A stretch of 64,000 bases of DNA from Lathyrus oleraceus (taxonomy: Eukaryota > Streptophyta > Magnoliopsida > Fabales > Fabaceae): the NCBI RefSeq assembly GCF_024323335.1, contig NC_066583.1:269161416-269225415 (forward strand), written 5' to 3'. This document shows, piece after piece, positions 12,247-22,778 of the stretch. Numbering within the stretch: the stretch's first letter is position 1; every line of letters starts with the position of its first letter. The position numbers were made by a program, and so were the translations under genes. The notes below the pieces were generated by a model. That model was given only the letters and a program-made list of their open reading frames with translations. It did not search any database and was not told the DNA's origin.

Positions 12247-12723
12247 ATTGTGCCTCTGAGAATGTAAAATGAGACTCTGACATAAACAAATGTACCTCTG
12301 CCTCTGACTCTGATACTTCTACCAAGTTAAGAAGATATCTGAGTTAGAAATCTCCAGGAACCAATCCCTTGGTATTCCTGAAGATCAGATACATCAAACC
12401 ACGTGGAGCACTTAGCGTCTAACCCTAGAACTTCTAGACAACTGTGCAGAAGAAAATCAAAGGGCAAACGCTTAAGATCTCCTCGAGCAGTGTGCATACT
12501 GTTGGGATTAGACATTCATTAATGAGCCTTAATCATTTCTCCCCCAAGCGTGCTAACTTGATTTCTGTGCTAACGCTGAATTGCGTGTCGTTTTGCATGT
12601 GTTTTTGTTTAGAGTATTTAAACACTCCTCTCACAATTTACACACTTATCACTCTCACTCACTCTCAAACTTTCTCTGAAGCATTTCTGCAAGCAGTTCA
12701 TCTTCAACTCATCTTCATCAACT
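12247..12723 (+). other. Sirevirus pol-env spacer
   Basis: A 477 bp noncoding spacer with stops in the pol frame soon after 12246, so simple stop-codon read-through from pol into the env-like ORF, as described for soybean SIRE1, is not possible here. The end is pyrimidine-rich (CACTCTCACTCACTCTC) before the ATG at 12724. That would fit a separate leader or a splice acceptor, but neither is demonstrated. Confidence 0.6.
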
Positions 12724-15008
12724 ATGGATGCTCAACAACAACAAGTTTTCAACTTTTCTCAGCAAATGGAATCAAGCACCACAGCCCAAAGCACAAACAC
12801 TTCCACTCCAACAGTTACAGGCGTATCCATTACTCCAGTGTACAAGGAACCCCATGTTCTTGATCGTGAGCCTCATATCAACCTGGCAACTCCCTTTGAG
12901 GGACTGGAAGTTTTATGTGAATCACTGGTAGACTTCAACAACATGAAGAGAAACGGAGTAGATCTTACTGAAGAACTTCGTCAACAAGGTTGGGAAAACT
13001 ACTTTCAACGGCTCTATGGCCCTGTTTACCCAAACCTCATCAAAGAATTCTGGAGATTTGCTGACGCTGATGACCATTTCATCGTCTCCTACGTGTTGGG
13101 GGTCAAGATAGTGATCACTGAAAAATCAATTGCTTCATTACTGAATATGGAGAAAACTGGAGGAAGAAGGATCTATGATATCAACCCTAGATCAAGGTAC
13201 ATTGCCCAGGTAATCAATCCCACCATCTTCAAACTCAACACTAAAGGAAATCCATCAAAGAACAAAGAACTTCATCAGAACCTCAGAGTATGGCTCAAGA
13301 TCATTCTGGGAACCATTCATCACCGCCCAACATCAAACTCCTCTGACTACATCAATACAGATCAGAAGTGTATTCTGTATTGCATTCACAAGGGTTTGAA
13401 GCTCTGCCTCCCAGCACTACTCTTCAGATATCTCAGAGACTCTGTACGGGAGACCAGAAACAACATGAAACCCAGAACCTACATCCCTCTGGGAAGACTT
13501 CTGTCTGATGTTTTCATCGAAAATGAGCTTGTAGATCATCTGGAGAAGAACAAGCTTATGGAAGATCTGGCGATAGATACTGGAAGGCCTCTGAACTCCA
13601 GAAACCTGAAGAGTATGGGGATTCTGAAGAAGATTCAATTCAAACCCACGCTGGACACATCCTGGGACGCCTTGAAAGATCAGAAGAAGCTGCCACATGG
13701 TCTTGCAAGGTTCTACAAGAATGAACCCAGAGAAGCAATCCTTCACTATATGCAGCGTCTGAAGGATGAAGGAGTTGACATCTCTGACTTTAGACTGGAC
13801 GATTGTCTTGATTCAGAAGAAGACTTCGTCAAGTTCAAAAGAGGTCCCTCTGAAAAGAAGTCTTCAAAGGCAAAGAAAGCAAGGCTAGGAGAAACTTCTG
13901 AAACAAGATCTCCAGCGCCTCTGCAAGTAACTACTGGTAAGTCTGCTCCCTCTATTCCCTCTGAACCTCCTGTGGCTTCCTCTAATCCTCTCCCAACACC
14001 TATATACACATCCTCTGAAACCCCACCTTCTACAACCAGAACCTCACAACCTCGACCTAAATTTAATCTTGCCCATACATCACTACCTCTATCCGAAGCT
14101 GAAGAACTCAATCAAACCACCTCTTCATCTTCAAACCCAGAATCACCCCCTACCTTATCCTCTCCTCTGACCCAGAACCTTCTGACCCCGCTTCTCCCAC
14201 TTTAGCCCACCTTTATTCTCTAAACCAAAACTCACAACAACCACAACAACCTCCACCTGAACCTGAAGTCACTTCACCACCCCCAGAACAAACAACCAAC
14301 AACCCTTCTGAAGCTCAACCCTCTTATATCACCCCCCAAAACACTTCCGATGAACCTGAACCTCTAACACTAAACTTAAGCCCTCCAAACTCTCCACCCC
14401 AAACATCTGAACCTGAACATTCCCTGCCTACCCTCGAGGAAGCCATAATGTTGTTCGCAGGGGCTTCAGTACAGAAGGTCAAGTCTCTGACCATTAACTC
14501 TGGCATCAGTGATGATCCTGACTCTGTAAGGACACACTGGAACAGAGTCATTGGCTGGATGACTTCTGAGGCTTTCAAGCTGAAGCACATCTCTGAGCAA
14601 GTCAGAAACGACTTCATCAGAGATGCTGAGGCAAGACTACAGGAGAGACTTGCCAGAGAAGCTGAAGAAGAAGCAAGGAGAAAAGAAGAAGAGAGAGCCA
14701 GACAAGAAGAAATCCAAAGGGCAAAGGAAGCTGAAGCCAAAGCTCTGGCTGATGCTGCTGCCGCTACTGAAGCTGAAGCACAAGCTGTTGCTGAAGCTGA
14801 AGCAAGGGCCGCTGCTGAAGCACAGAGTGCTCTGACTCAGGGGGAGTCCTCTACAGTTATCCCTATGGTTCTCCAGACGCTTGAAGAACTCAAGAAAGAC
14901 CAGAAGGAACTCCGTGCCAGAATGGATAAACAAGACACCGTCAACGACAATATTCAGAACATGCTGGCTCAACTGCTTCAGAGAATGCCTCCGCCTCCCA
15001 ACCCTTAG
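12724..15008 (+). pseudogene. Sirevirus env-like ORF
   Basis: A large third gene typical of Sireviruses, of unproven function. It starts at ATG 12724 (MDAQQQQVFNFSQQ). The first 350 codons form a folded-looking domain with repeated aromatic and charged segments (LRQQGWENYFQRLYGPVYPN, FIVSYVLGVKIVI, TYIPLGRLLSDVF). A Lys-rich patch (SEKKSSKAKKARLG) and a long Pro/Ser/Thr-rich region follow. One frameshift lies between about 14130 and 14163. The downstream frame is then open to 15008: a Pro-rich end, a conserved-looking segment (SVRTHWNRVIGWMTSEAF), and a long Ala/Glu/Arg coiled coil (14620-14830). A second short helix ends with PPPPNP. I see no convincing membrane segment or signal peptide, so a true envelope role is doubtful for this copy. 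Confidence 0.85.
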
Positions 15009-15448
15009 GCACTTAGGATTTTTTTGCTTGTTGCTCTGTTTTATCTTGTTTCTGATGTTTGTTTGTTGCTTTGTTTTCTCTGTGTTCTGATGTTTTCTCA
15101 CTATTGCCAATATATCTGTTGTTCTGCTATCTCTCTAAATATGGTTTGCTTTCATTATCTTTTTCTAAGTCTTTTTGATTCTGACAAAAAGGGGGAGAAA
15201 TCAAATATAGCTTTGATGAAATATTGCCTAATACCTTAAGCACTTTGCAACATATTTTTTCTTAAAAATAAATTCATCTAACTTTGGACTTAAGAAACTG
15301 CAGAAAGTATCGAAACTTCATGGCTTGGAAGCTCTGGTAAGAATTTCTGAACTCCCTAGCCCGTCTCAGGGGGAGCTCCTGATCTGATAATTTTGCTTGT
15401 TTCATCTGCTATTTAAGTTTGTTTTGTCATCATCAAAAAGGGGGAGAT
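15009..15448 (+). other. Sirevirus 3' untranslated region with multiple polypurine tracts
   Basis: Noncoding. Polypurine tracts AAAAAGGGGGAGA lie at 15186-15198 and 15435-15447; the latter directly abuts the 3' LTR and is the functional one by position. A related CAGGGGGAGC lies at 15366-15377, and another at 14838-14846 inside the env-like ORF. Repeated polypurine tracts upstream of the 3' LTR are a known Sirevirus trait. Confidence 0.88.
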
Positions 15449-16485
15449 TGTAAGAACAAAAATTGTTCTACAACAGATTCCATGATTTTGATGATAACAA
15501 AGGATGAAACCAAAAATGGCACCCTAACGAAAAGTCTCTAAGTGTGCAGGGTTCTAAGGAAAGAAGGAAGAGATCTGATGACGTCATCAGATACAGAATC
15601 ATATCAGATACAAATTATCAGAAGATCAGAAGCATCTGAAGTAGAAACACGCTCAAGAAGTTCTAACTCTGAGCAAATCAGCAAAATATCAGAAGCATCT
15701 AAAGAAGAAGTGCACTCTAGAAGTTCTGACTCTGAACAACGGTATATCATTCCAGAAGCTCTCAGCGTCATCTGAAGACATCATCAGAACTCCTTAAGAT
15801 AAACATCAGAAGCTCCGAATCAACACAGCAAGATTCCAAGATTCCCAGAGTCACGCAGACTTTGATAGTGGGTTTCCTAATTCAGAAAGAGTAACGTTAA
15901 CTTCAAATTCAAATGGAAAGGAACTATATTTGGAAAGAAGTTATTCGGGGAGACAAAGTTGTTTTGGCAAGAAACAACAGTAGTTATGGCATTAATTCCT
16001 ATTCAAGATAAATTATCTGCCATCAAATTCAACGGTCCTTTCACTCCTATATAAAGGACAGCAATCAACATTGAGAGGCGCGCAAGCATATACTGAAACA
16101 TTCTCTCTCTCTCTCAATTTTCACAAAGCTTTTGCTTAGAACGTGAAACACTCTTTTGTTCTTACTATTGTAATATTTGCTTATCTTAGAAGCACTCTAG
16201 ATTACATAGTCTTTTATCTATTGTTTTATTTCCTCAAGTGACTCTGCGCAGTCTGTATACTTGAGAGGACTAAGAGATCCTTCTCTTAGACGTTGGTTGT
16301 AAACTATCTTTCAAGATTAGTGAATTAAGTCCTTGTTGAAGGCGAAATCACCTTGGCCGGGTGGACTGGAGTAGCTTTGTGTTATAAGCGAACCAGTATA
16401 AATTCCTTGTGTGGTCTTTATTTTGAAAAAGCGCTTATTTTCCAAAACAATTCAAACCCCCCTTTCTTGTGTTTTCTCACCTTCA
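15449..16485 (+). mobile_element. Sirevirus 3' LTR
   Basis: Aligned by eye to the 5' LTR it shows five substitutions, all transitions, one 2 bp CT deletion and one extra G near the end (CTTGTGTTTTCTC). It ends CACCTTCA at 16485, followed by the duplicated CTTGG. It carries the same TATA box (16048-16055) and palindrome (15573-15592). Confidence 0.96.
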
Positions 16486-16490
16486 CTTGG
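16486..16490. repeat. Target site duplication CTTGG (right copy, Sirevirus)
   Basis: Matches 6351-6355; solo-LTR sequence resumes after it. Confidence 0.97.
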
Positions 16491-19400
16491 AACTTCAAAG
16501 TGCCATAACTTTTGATCCAAAGCTCCAAATTGAGTCTCTCTTTTTGCATTATGCTTCTTATGACCAACATTTTTCAAATCCATCATTGCATTGCATGAAA
16601 TTAAATCACATGATCATTTGTCCATGCATGAGTATTTTGGAGGGAAAATGCCTAATTCAAATTTGGTGCATCATACATGCAAAATTCCAATTCTATCTTG
16701 CTCATGAGATGTTTTTAAGTGACTTTGAGTCCTCACATGGCACTGTTCACGTGTGCCTTGTCATGCATAGGTGTATTCACTAATTTTGCCATGCACCTCA
16801 TATTTCATTAATCTTCCATTAACCATTGCCTAATTACATTTTCAGCATGATTAGCACATGGTATATAAGCTTAATTGTAACAGAGTTTTGATAACAATCA
16901 CTATCTAGATCTAGATTTTTCATTTCCCTCCATTTTTGCTCTCATCTCAAACTTCAAATTTCTCCACATAACTCATTGATTTTACTGCATAATCGTGTTC
17001 ATTGATCATCATTGAGTACAAATCAAGCATTGGATTGGAGAATTTGGTGAAGAATTCTGCATACACCAAGCTTGAACATGAACATGGAAGTTCCAAATTA
17101 AGCAAGATCCAAGCCTTTTCAAGTGTCAATTCGTGTACCAAACTTCATATCAAGGTTGGAGGAGAGGATTTGGAGCTGGAGGGAGCTTGAATCCACTGTT
17201 TCATCATTCTGTTCTTCAAGAAGGTTGGATTTCGAATTTCATAATTCTTCATTCTATTGCCATGTTTAGGTAGAACTTTCAATGCTGATGATCATGATAT
17301 AAATAGAATTTGAAATGGATGAGTAATGAGTGAGATATGTGAACTTGAACTTTTGATATGCATTATGTTTCTGTTCGATTCGCACGATTCATTGAGAATT
17401 AGGCTTAGAAAATGTTAGATCCATGTTCCTGGTAGTGAGACGGTTCCATTGGTATAAAATATGCATGATTCTGGAAAAAAAATTGGGAGCCTCTGCCGGT
17501 CTCACCGGAGAAGAAGGCTGAGAAGCCTTGCGCCGCCGTCTGGTTCAAAGAAGCTAGGGTTTCCATGGCGCGCGCTTGAACCTTCGTGTGTGCAGTTCGA
17601 TTCTTGCTGTGGACATTCTGAAAAATCCATTTGATTTAATTGTACCATAGCCAAACGCAGCGTTTAGTGTAATGCGCTTGTGACCTCACCGTCCTCAGTT
17701 CGAACCTGGCATGTGTTTGTTTTCATTTTATTCCAATTGTTTTGTGAAGCGCCTACTTGGACCTCATGTGCCTTGGTTCGATCCCTGGCCTTAGCATTTT
17801 CCTTTTATTTGACAGCGCATTTGTAACCTGCATGTCTTGTGTTCGAACCATGAATGATGCAGTTTCCAATTTCCATTCACATTATCATTTCCATATGTTT
17901 TCCATTTATTTCATTTTTGTTCATTACTTCAAAAAATCATAAAAAATAGAAAACTAATCCAAATTAATTAAATTTTTTTGCTACATGTTCATTTAATGTC
18001 TACTATTTGTTTATGTCAATTTCCTGATTTGTTCCTTGCTGGAATTTTAATTGAGCTAGCTTATTTGAACATGACGCAAATAGGACATGTTGTGCTAATT
18101 GCTTTGTGAAATGCTCATAGTTTGTCCAATTGCCTTGAAATTTGACATGCTCATTCATGACATGTAACATGATCTTGTGGCTTTTGTTTGGCATTTTTAC
18201 CATTTTATCTCACTGTTTTACACACATGGACATATGTTGTAACATTTGGTGTCACATTCTTGACCTTATACTTGTGCATTTTCATTCATATACCATTTGT
18301 TGTCTTCTGGACTTAATTTTTGGTATGATGCTTGTTCATGACATGTTATATGCACATAAGAATTTTCATGATCATTGGATTCATTTCTGTTTTAATGTGG
18401 ATTTTCTATGTTTGATATCCAAATATGATCACATGGTTTGCCTCTGCCTTATCTTGTTTAATTGATGACTTTGCTTAATGATTTGGCTTTGGTCCTTTTG
18501 ATGCCTTCTTCTTGCTTGATTGAACATGCTTCATATCAAATATTGACTTCTATTTTGATTGTTTACCTTGCCTTTGACCCTAGTCTTTGCACTAGTGGTT
18601 TGTACTCACCAATTGTGTTTGTGTTTCAGGTATTTAGCACTAATGATTGGCGTGGCCTCATCATTTGAGATGCCATTTGCTTTGTTTACTAACCTTTGTT
18701 GTGTTGTAGGTCCCTTGATATGATGAACTCACTTGAGTGATTGCATTTGAGACTTACCTTGTGTATAACTGTTGGATGTTCCTCTGTTATCTATTTGGTT
18801 TTCTGAATGTGAATATTGACTGTTTGGCTTTTGTACAGGTACATTAGCCGCTTTTAGCTTGCTTTGCTTTGCTTAGGAGTGTGGTTGGTACACCATTAAG
18901 GTAGTATTAGCCTTCTAAATCCATGTAGTCTGGAAGCCCTGTCGCTTTTTTGGCAGGCGTTTGGCTGAAGTCCTCCTTAAGAGGCAATGACTGTGTAAGT
19001 TTATATTTGTGTTGAAGACCTCCTTGTCGAGGCATGGTACTTAAGTCCTCCTAAGTGAAGAGGCAATTGACAGATAGAAGGGACTAGTAGCCAGTCCCCT
19101 GTTATTCGTTGAGTCGTTCATTATGCCCGCACTACGTGCTGACGCTCTTGAACCTAACCCAAGATCATGTGTATAGAGTCGGTCAAGTGGAATAGGGTCC
19201 CTCATTCTGGACCCCCACGTTTTCATTGATTCAAGCTCACCCAGGCCAGGGTTAAGAGCTATGAGGTCCAACCCTCATTACCTTTCATCTGCTCACCCTG
19301 ATGGTCAATGTCAGTGGTTAAGAGCTTCAGCACACCCCTACAGTTTTGGCTTGTTTGTCGAGGTTGATATGACCCCTTGACTAAAGCCCAACCGTGTCTG

Positions 19401-20538
19401 AGCCTCTTGTTTGCATATAGAGTGTGATGATTGCTTGTGTGTTTGCTTTTCATACATGTTGATTGGTTGTTCGTTTTGACTTGCTTCCTGTGCGAGTTAG
19501 GTTCTGTTTAGATACCTCAACCTAGGGCCATTGTGGATTTCATGACAACTATTAGGCTCGAGTCAGTCTCCCTTTTAGTTTGTTGCTCCCCGGTCTCTGG
19601 TTAGGAGAGAGTTTCTCCCCTGTTAAGGGGAACTACGTCGCCCTGATCCTCATACCAGATGAGGTACGTAGGCAGGAGATCGTGCGAGATCTCTCCGGGC
19701 ACCCTTTTCTTTTTTTGCGTGTGTTTTGCTTGACAGCTATTAGGTCCGAGTTCCCGACTCCCTTTTAGTCTGTGTGTTCAACCTCTTTGTTTCTTTTGAC
19801 GTCTCAGCGTCTTCTTGGTGTTTGTGTGACAACTATTAGGCTCGAGTTCCATACTCCCTTTTAGTTTGTCAGTTGGAGAACCTTTGGTGTTCGCTGGTTA
19901 GCGATTGTTTATTTGTTTGGAGTCGGATGTAAGCCCATTAATTGGCATTCAGTTTCCTTGTTTGCTTTTGTTTGGAGTCGGATATAAGTCCAGCTATTGG
20001 CATTCCATTTCCTTGTTGTGTTTCTTTTGACGTCTCAGCGTCTTTGTGTTGTGTTTTGTTTCGGCGTGCGTTAGCCGAACTACGAGTGTTCTGATTCTTA
20101 CTCTGGATAGAGAAGATACGTAGGCATAGGATGCGATATCCTAGCGAGCATGTTTCCCCTTTCCCCGAACTACGTCGACTCTGATGTTTGTTTCTGACAA
20201 ACTACGTAGGCCCAGGATGCGACATCCTGCCGAGTCCCTTTCCTCCATCTTCTTTCACCTGTTTTATTATTCCAGTGTGTGTGCAATTTTTGAGCAGTTT
20301 GTTAGCAACCTTTTCCTATTCTTTTGAGCGTGGATCCCGTCGAGTACGGCGGACGTGAGGGGTGCTAATACCTTCCCCTTGCGTAACCGACTCCCGTACC
20401 TTGCAATCTCTGGTCGTGAGACTATTCCTTTCCCTTTTTCAGGTTTACTTCGAGTGTTTCCTTTCCCTCATTTGGGATAAATAATGCACGGTGGCGGCTC
20501 TGTGTTTTTTTCCGCCGGTTGTTTTTCGCGTTGCGACA
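16491..20538 (+). repeat. Right part of the solo LTR with internal short repeats
   Basis: A 4 kb noncoding stretch. Three copies of a GACAACTATTAGGCTCGAGT block, each followed by a CTCCCTTTTAGTTTGT-like end, lie near 19548, 19727 and 19827. A tandem pair of about 58 bp beginning GGAGTCGGAT lies at 19918-20030. GACGTCTCAGCGTCTT occurs twice (19798, 20029). ACGTAGGCA followed by a GGATGCGAYATCCT palindrome occurs near 20110 and 20207. Three tRNA B-box-like motifs lie at 17698, 17775 and 17841. The short ORFs in it show no family signal. Confidence 0.75.
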
Positions 20539-20543
20539 CATCC
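20539..20543. repeat. Target site duplication CATCC (right copy, solo LTR)
   Basis: CATCC directly after the LTR end GCGACA; pairs with 5488-5492. Joining across it restores the Athila protease reading frame. Confidence 0.95.
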
Positions 20544-22652
20544 GGATGGACTTAATTTTAATGTTGCCAAGCCTCTTCACAATAGACAATGGTATGAGAT
20601 TAATGCTTGACCCCAAATCAATTAGTCCCTTTCCGACATAGATATCACCAATTTTAACCGGCAAAGTAACTCGTCCCTGATCAACCTCTTTTTTCGGAAG
20701 TGTCCGTTGGATGATCGCACTACAACTAGCATCGAGGACAATCGTCTCCGGTTCCGTATACCTCCGCTTTTTTGTAAGTATGTCTTTCATGAATTTGGCA
20801 TACTTGGGCATTTGCTCCAGTGCTTCGGCAAACGGAATGTTGACTTCCAGTTGTTTAAAAATATCCATGAATCGGGCGTAATGCCGTTCATTCTCCCCTT
20901 TAGATGGAGCATGTGGATAAGGAAGGTTTTGGATTGGAGTAGCGCTCACTACCTCTTTTCCTTTAGCAACTCTAGAACTTCTCGCTCTTTTCTTTTTCAC
21001 TTCCTCCACCATTACTTCATCATTCTTATTTTTCTCAATTTCCATATTTTCTTTCTTTTCAACTTCACCATTCTTTTCGTTCTTTTCAACTTCTTCCTCA
21101 CTCCACTCCCCCACTTCACCATCAATTCTATCCTCTATTATTTTCTCCTCTTCATTTTTTTCTTCCTTTCTTTTTTCACTCTCATCTCTTTTTTTATTCT
21201 CACTAATCAACTCCCTTCCACTTCTCGTCATTATCGCTTTACAATGCTCTTGAGGATTAGTTTGCGTGTTCGCCGAAAAAGATGGACCAGGTTGTTGTTC
21301 CGCTAGTTGCTTAGCAAGTTGTCCGACTTGAGTCTCAAGGTTTTTGATTGCCGCATCGTTACTTTATTGATTAGCCATTGACATTTGTATAAATTGTGTC
21401 AATGTCTCTTCTAGCTTTGAAGTCACGACCGGCGGTTGTTGAGGTTGATAAGGATTTTGGGGAGGGTTTTGACGGCTAGAAGAACCACCCCCATAACCTT
21501 GGTTATGGTAATAGTTACTCCTAGGTTGGAACCCTTGATTCCCTTGGAAGTGTTGTTGTTGATTTTGAGGATGTGGTTGATAAGGTTGTTGTTGTTGTTG
21601 GTAGTCTCGTTGGTTCGCCATGTAGTTTACTTCTTCGAACCCGGGAGGTGGACAAAATCCGGTGTCATGCTCACCTTTGCAAAACTCACAACAAGCTATT
21701 TGTTTAGCTTTTGAAGGTTCTCCCAACTCTTTTATTTGTTGAGTTAAGAGTTCCACTTGTTGTGAAATGAGTTTGTTTTGGGCAAGAATAGCATCGTTCG
21801 TCCCAAGTTCAAGCACTCCCGGCTTCTTCAAAGAGTTGCCTCTACTTTGACTTTGGAGGTCATTTAGAGCCATTCGGTTAATAATATCTGTAGCTTCTTC
21901 GACGCTTTTAGACAATAAAGAACCACCCGAGGTAGCATCCAACAAAGTCTTGCAATTCGGTTGAAGGCCATTTTTGAAAATGTGGATTTGAGTCAATTCG
22001 TCGAAACCGTGCCCTTTGCACTTTCGAAGCATGGATTTGAATCTTTCCCATGCCTCATTCAACGATTCGTTGGTCCCTTGTGAAAACACGGAGATGGCCA
22101 TCTTGGATTCCATGAACCGGTTGTGGTAGAAAAATCTTTCGATGAACTTCTCTTCCAACACGTTCCAATCTGTCATGACGGCAGGTGTTTGATCTAAGTA
22201 CCAATCTTTTGCTTTGCCGAGCAAAGCGTGGGGAAATAATCTTTTGAACAACGGTATCTCTTGAGCTTGATCAACTCCGGCCGCCAATGCTATCTCGTAA
22301 AATTTGGTGAGAAAAGCAAAGGGATCTTCATGGTCCATTCCGGTGAATGGACTTCCATAAAGTAAATTAAGAGTTCCCAAATCTTCATCTCGGCTTGCCT
22401 TCCCGTGTGGTTGGCAAACTGAGCAGTATTCCTTGGACTGTTTACACATGGAGTGGAAATGGGCGATGGTTGTGGTGGTTGATCCATGATAGGTATGAAC
22501 GGTGGTGGATGTGTGGTAGAAAAATTTTCTCCTTGTTCTTGTCGTTGTCTAGCTTGTTGCCTCCTTCGTCTCGTTTTGCTATTCAGTCTCCTGGCGGTTC
22601 TTTCGATCTCGGGATCAAAAAGAAGTTCGTCCACAGGAATCTGCCCTCGCAT
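20544..22652 (-). pseudogene. Athila gag and start of protease
   Basis: Gag forms the virus-like particle. From the likely start (MRGQIPVDELLFDPEIERTA, 22652) comes a basic, Pro-rich N-terminus, then the retrotransposon gag core (YGSPFTGMDHEDPFAFLTKF, then LLGKAKDWYLDQ and LNEAWERFKSMLRKCPGHG-like residues). Next are a CX2CX3HX4C zinc knuckle (CCEFCKGEHDTGFC) and a Gln/Pro/Asn-rich tail. A Lys/Glu-rich linker leads into the protease active site GLIDLGSSINLIPLS near 20590. Two lesions are clear: a frameshift near 22350-22400 within the N-terminal part, and an in-frame TAA at 21364-21366 after MANQ, probably from CAA. The sequence stops at 20544 only because of the solo-LTR insertion; the next codons are at 5490. 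Confidence 0.88.
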
Positions 22653-22757
22653 AAAATGAAAGTTGCACACTAAACCAAACAAATTACAAGCACAAGTCAA
22701 AAATTCGAAAGCTAAAAATTAAGCAACTATTGCGATGCTCGTAATATCAATTCACAA

Positions 22758-22775
22758 TCCTCGGCAACGACGCCA
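22758..22775 (-). promoter_or_regulatory. Athila primer binding site (tRNA-Asp type)
   Basis: The minus strand reads TGGCGTCGTTGCCGAGGA, two bases off TGGCGCCGTTGCCGGGGA, the tRNA-Asp-complementary primer site typical of Athila elements. Both differences are C-to-T or G-to-A. It is 3 bases from the LTR. Confidence 0.85.
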
Positions 22776-22778
22776 TTT

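Larger units (their letters stand above)
6356..16485 (+). mobile_element. Sirevirus-type Ty1/copia retrotransposon (SIRE/Maximus lineage), complete
   Basis: A full 10,130 bp element: two LTRs (1,038 and 1,037 bp), an initiator-Met primer site, gag, protease-integrase-RT-RNase H, an env-like ORF with a coiled coil, and several polypurine tracts before the 3' LTR. Integrase before RT identifies Ty1/copia. The env-like gene and repeated polypurine tracts identify a Sirevirus. The LTRs differ by five transitions and two small indels, so the insertion is recent. It carries four in-frame stops and two frameshifts, so this copy cannot make full polyproteins. It sits inside the Ogre-type solo LTR. 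Confidence 0.95.
5493..20538 (+). mobile_element. Solo LTR of an Ogre/Tat-type element, interrupted by the Sirevirus
   Basis: The LTR begins TGTAACACCTCAAAATTTG at 5493 and ends GTTGCGACA at 20538, flanked by CATCC duplications. Without the Sirevirus and its duplicated CTTGG its length is 4,911 bp (5493-6355 plus 16491-20538). That size, together with the repeated ACGTAGGCA blocks near its 3' end, fits giant Ogre-type LTRs of legumes. There is no internal region or second LTR, so it is a solo LTR left by recombination between the two LTRs of the parent. Possible TATA boxes are CTTATATAAG near 5915 and GTATATAAGC at 16861. No protein-coding potential is evident. Confidence 0.82.

Noticed and set aside
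14637..15110. 157-codon minus-strand ORF opposite the env-like coiled coil
   Set aside because: Antisense of an Ala/Glu repeat; Ser/Phe-rich and without family features.
17690..17850. Possible tRNA genes around GGTTCGA motifs
   Set aside because: No A box, acceptor stem or cloverleaf can be placed around any of the three motifs.
20707..21306. 199-codon plus-strand ORF opposite the Athila gag-pro linker
   Set aside because: It is the shadow of the Lys/Glu-rich linker on the minus strand, giving Phe/Leu-rich nonsense.
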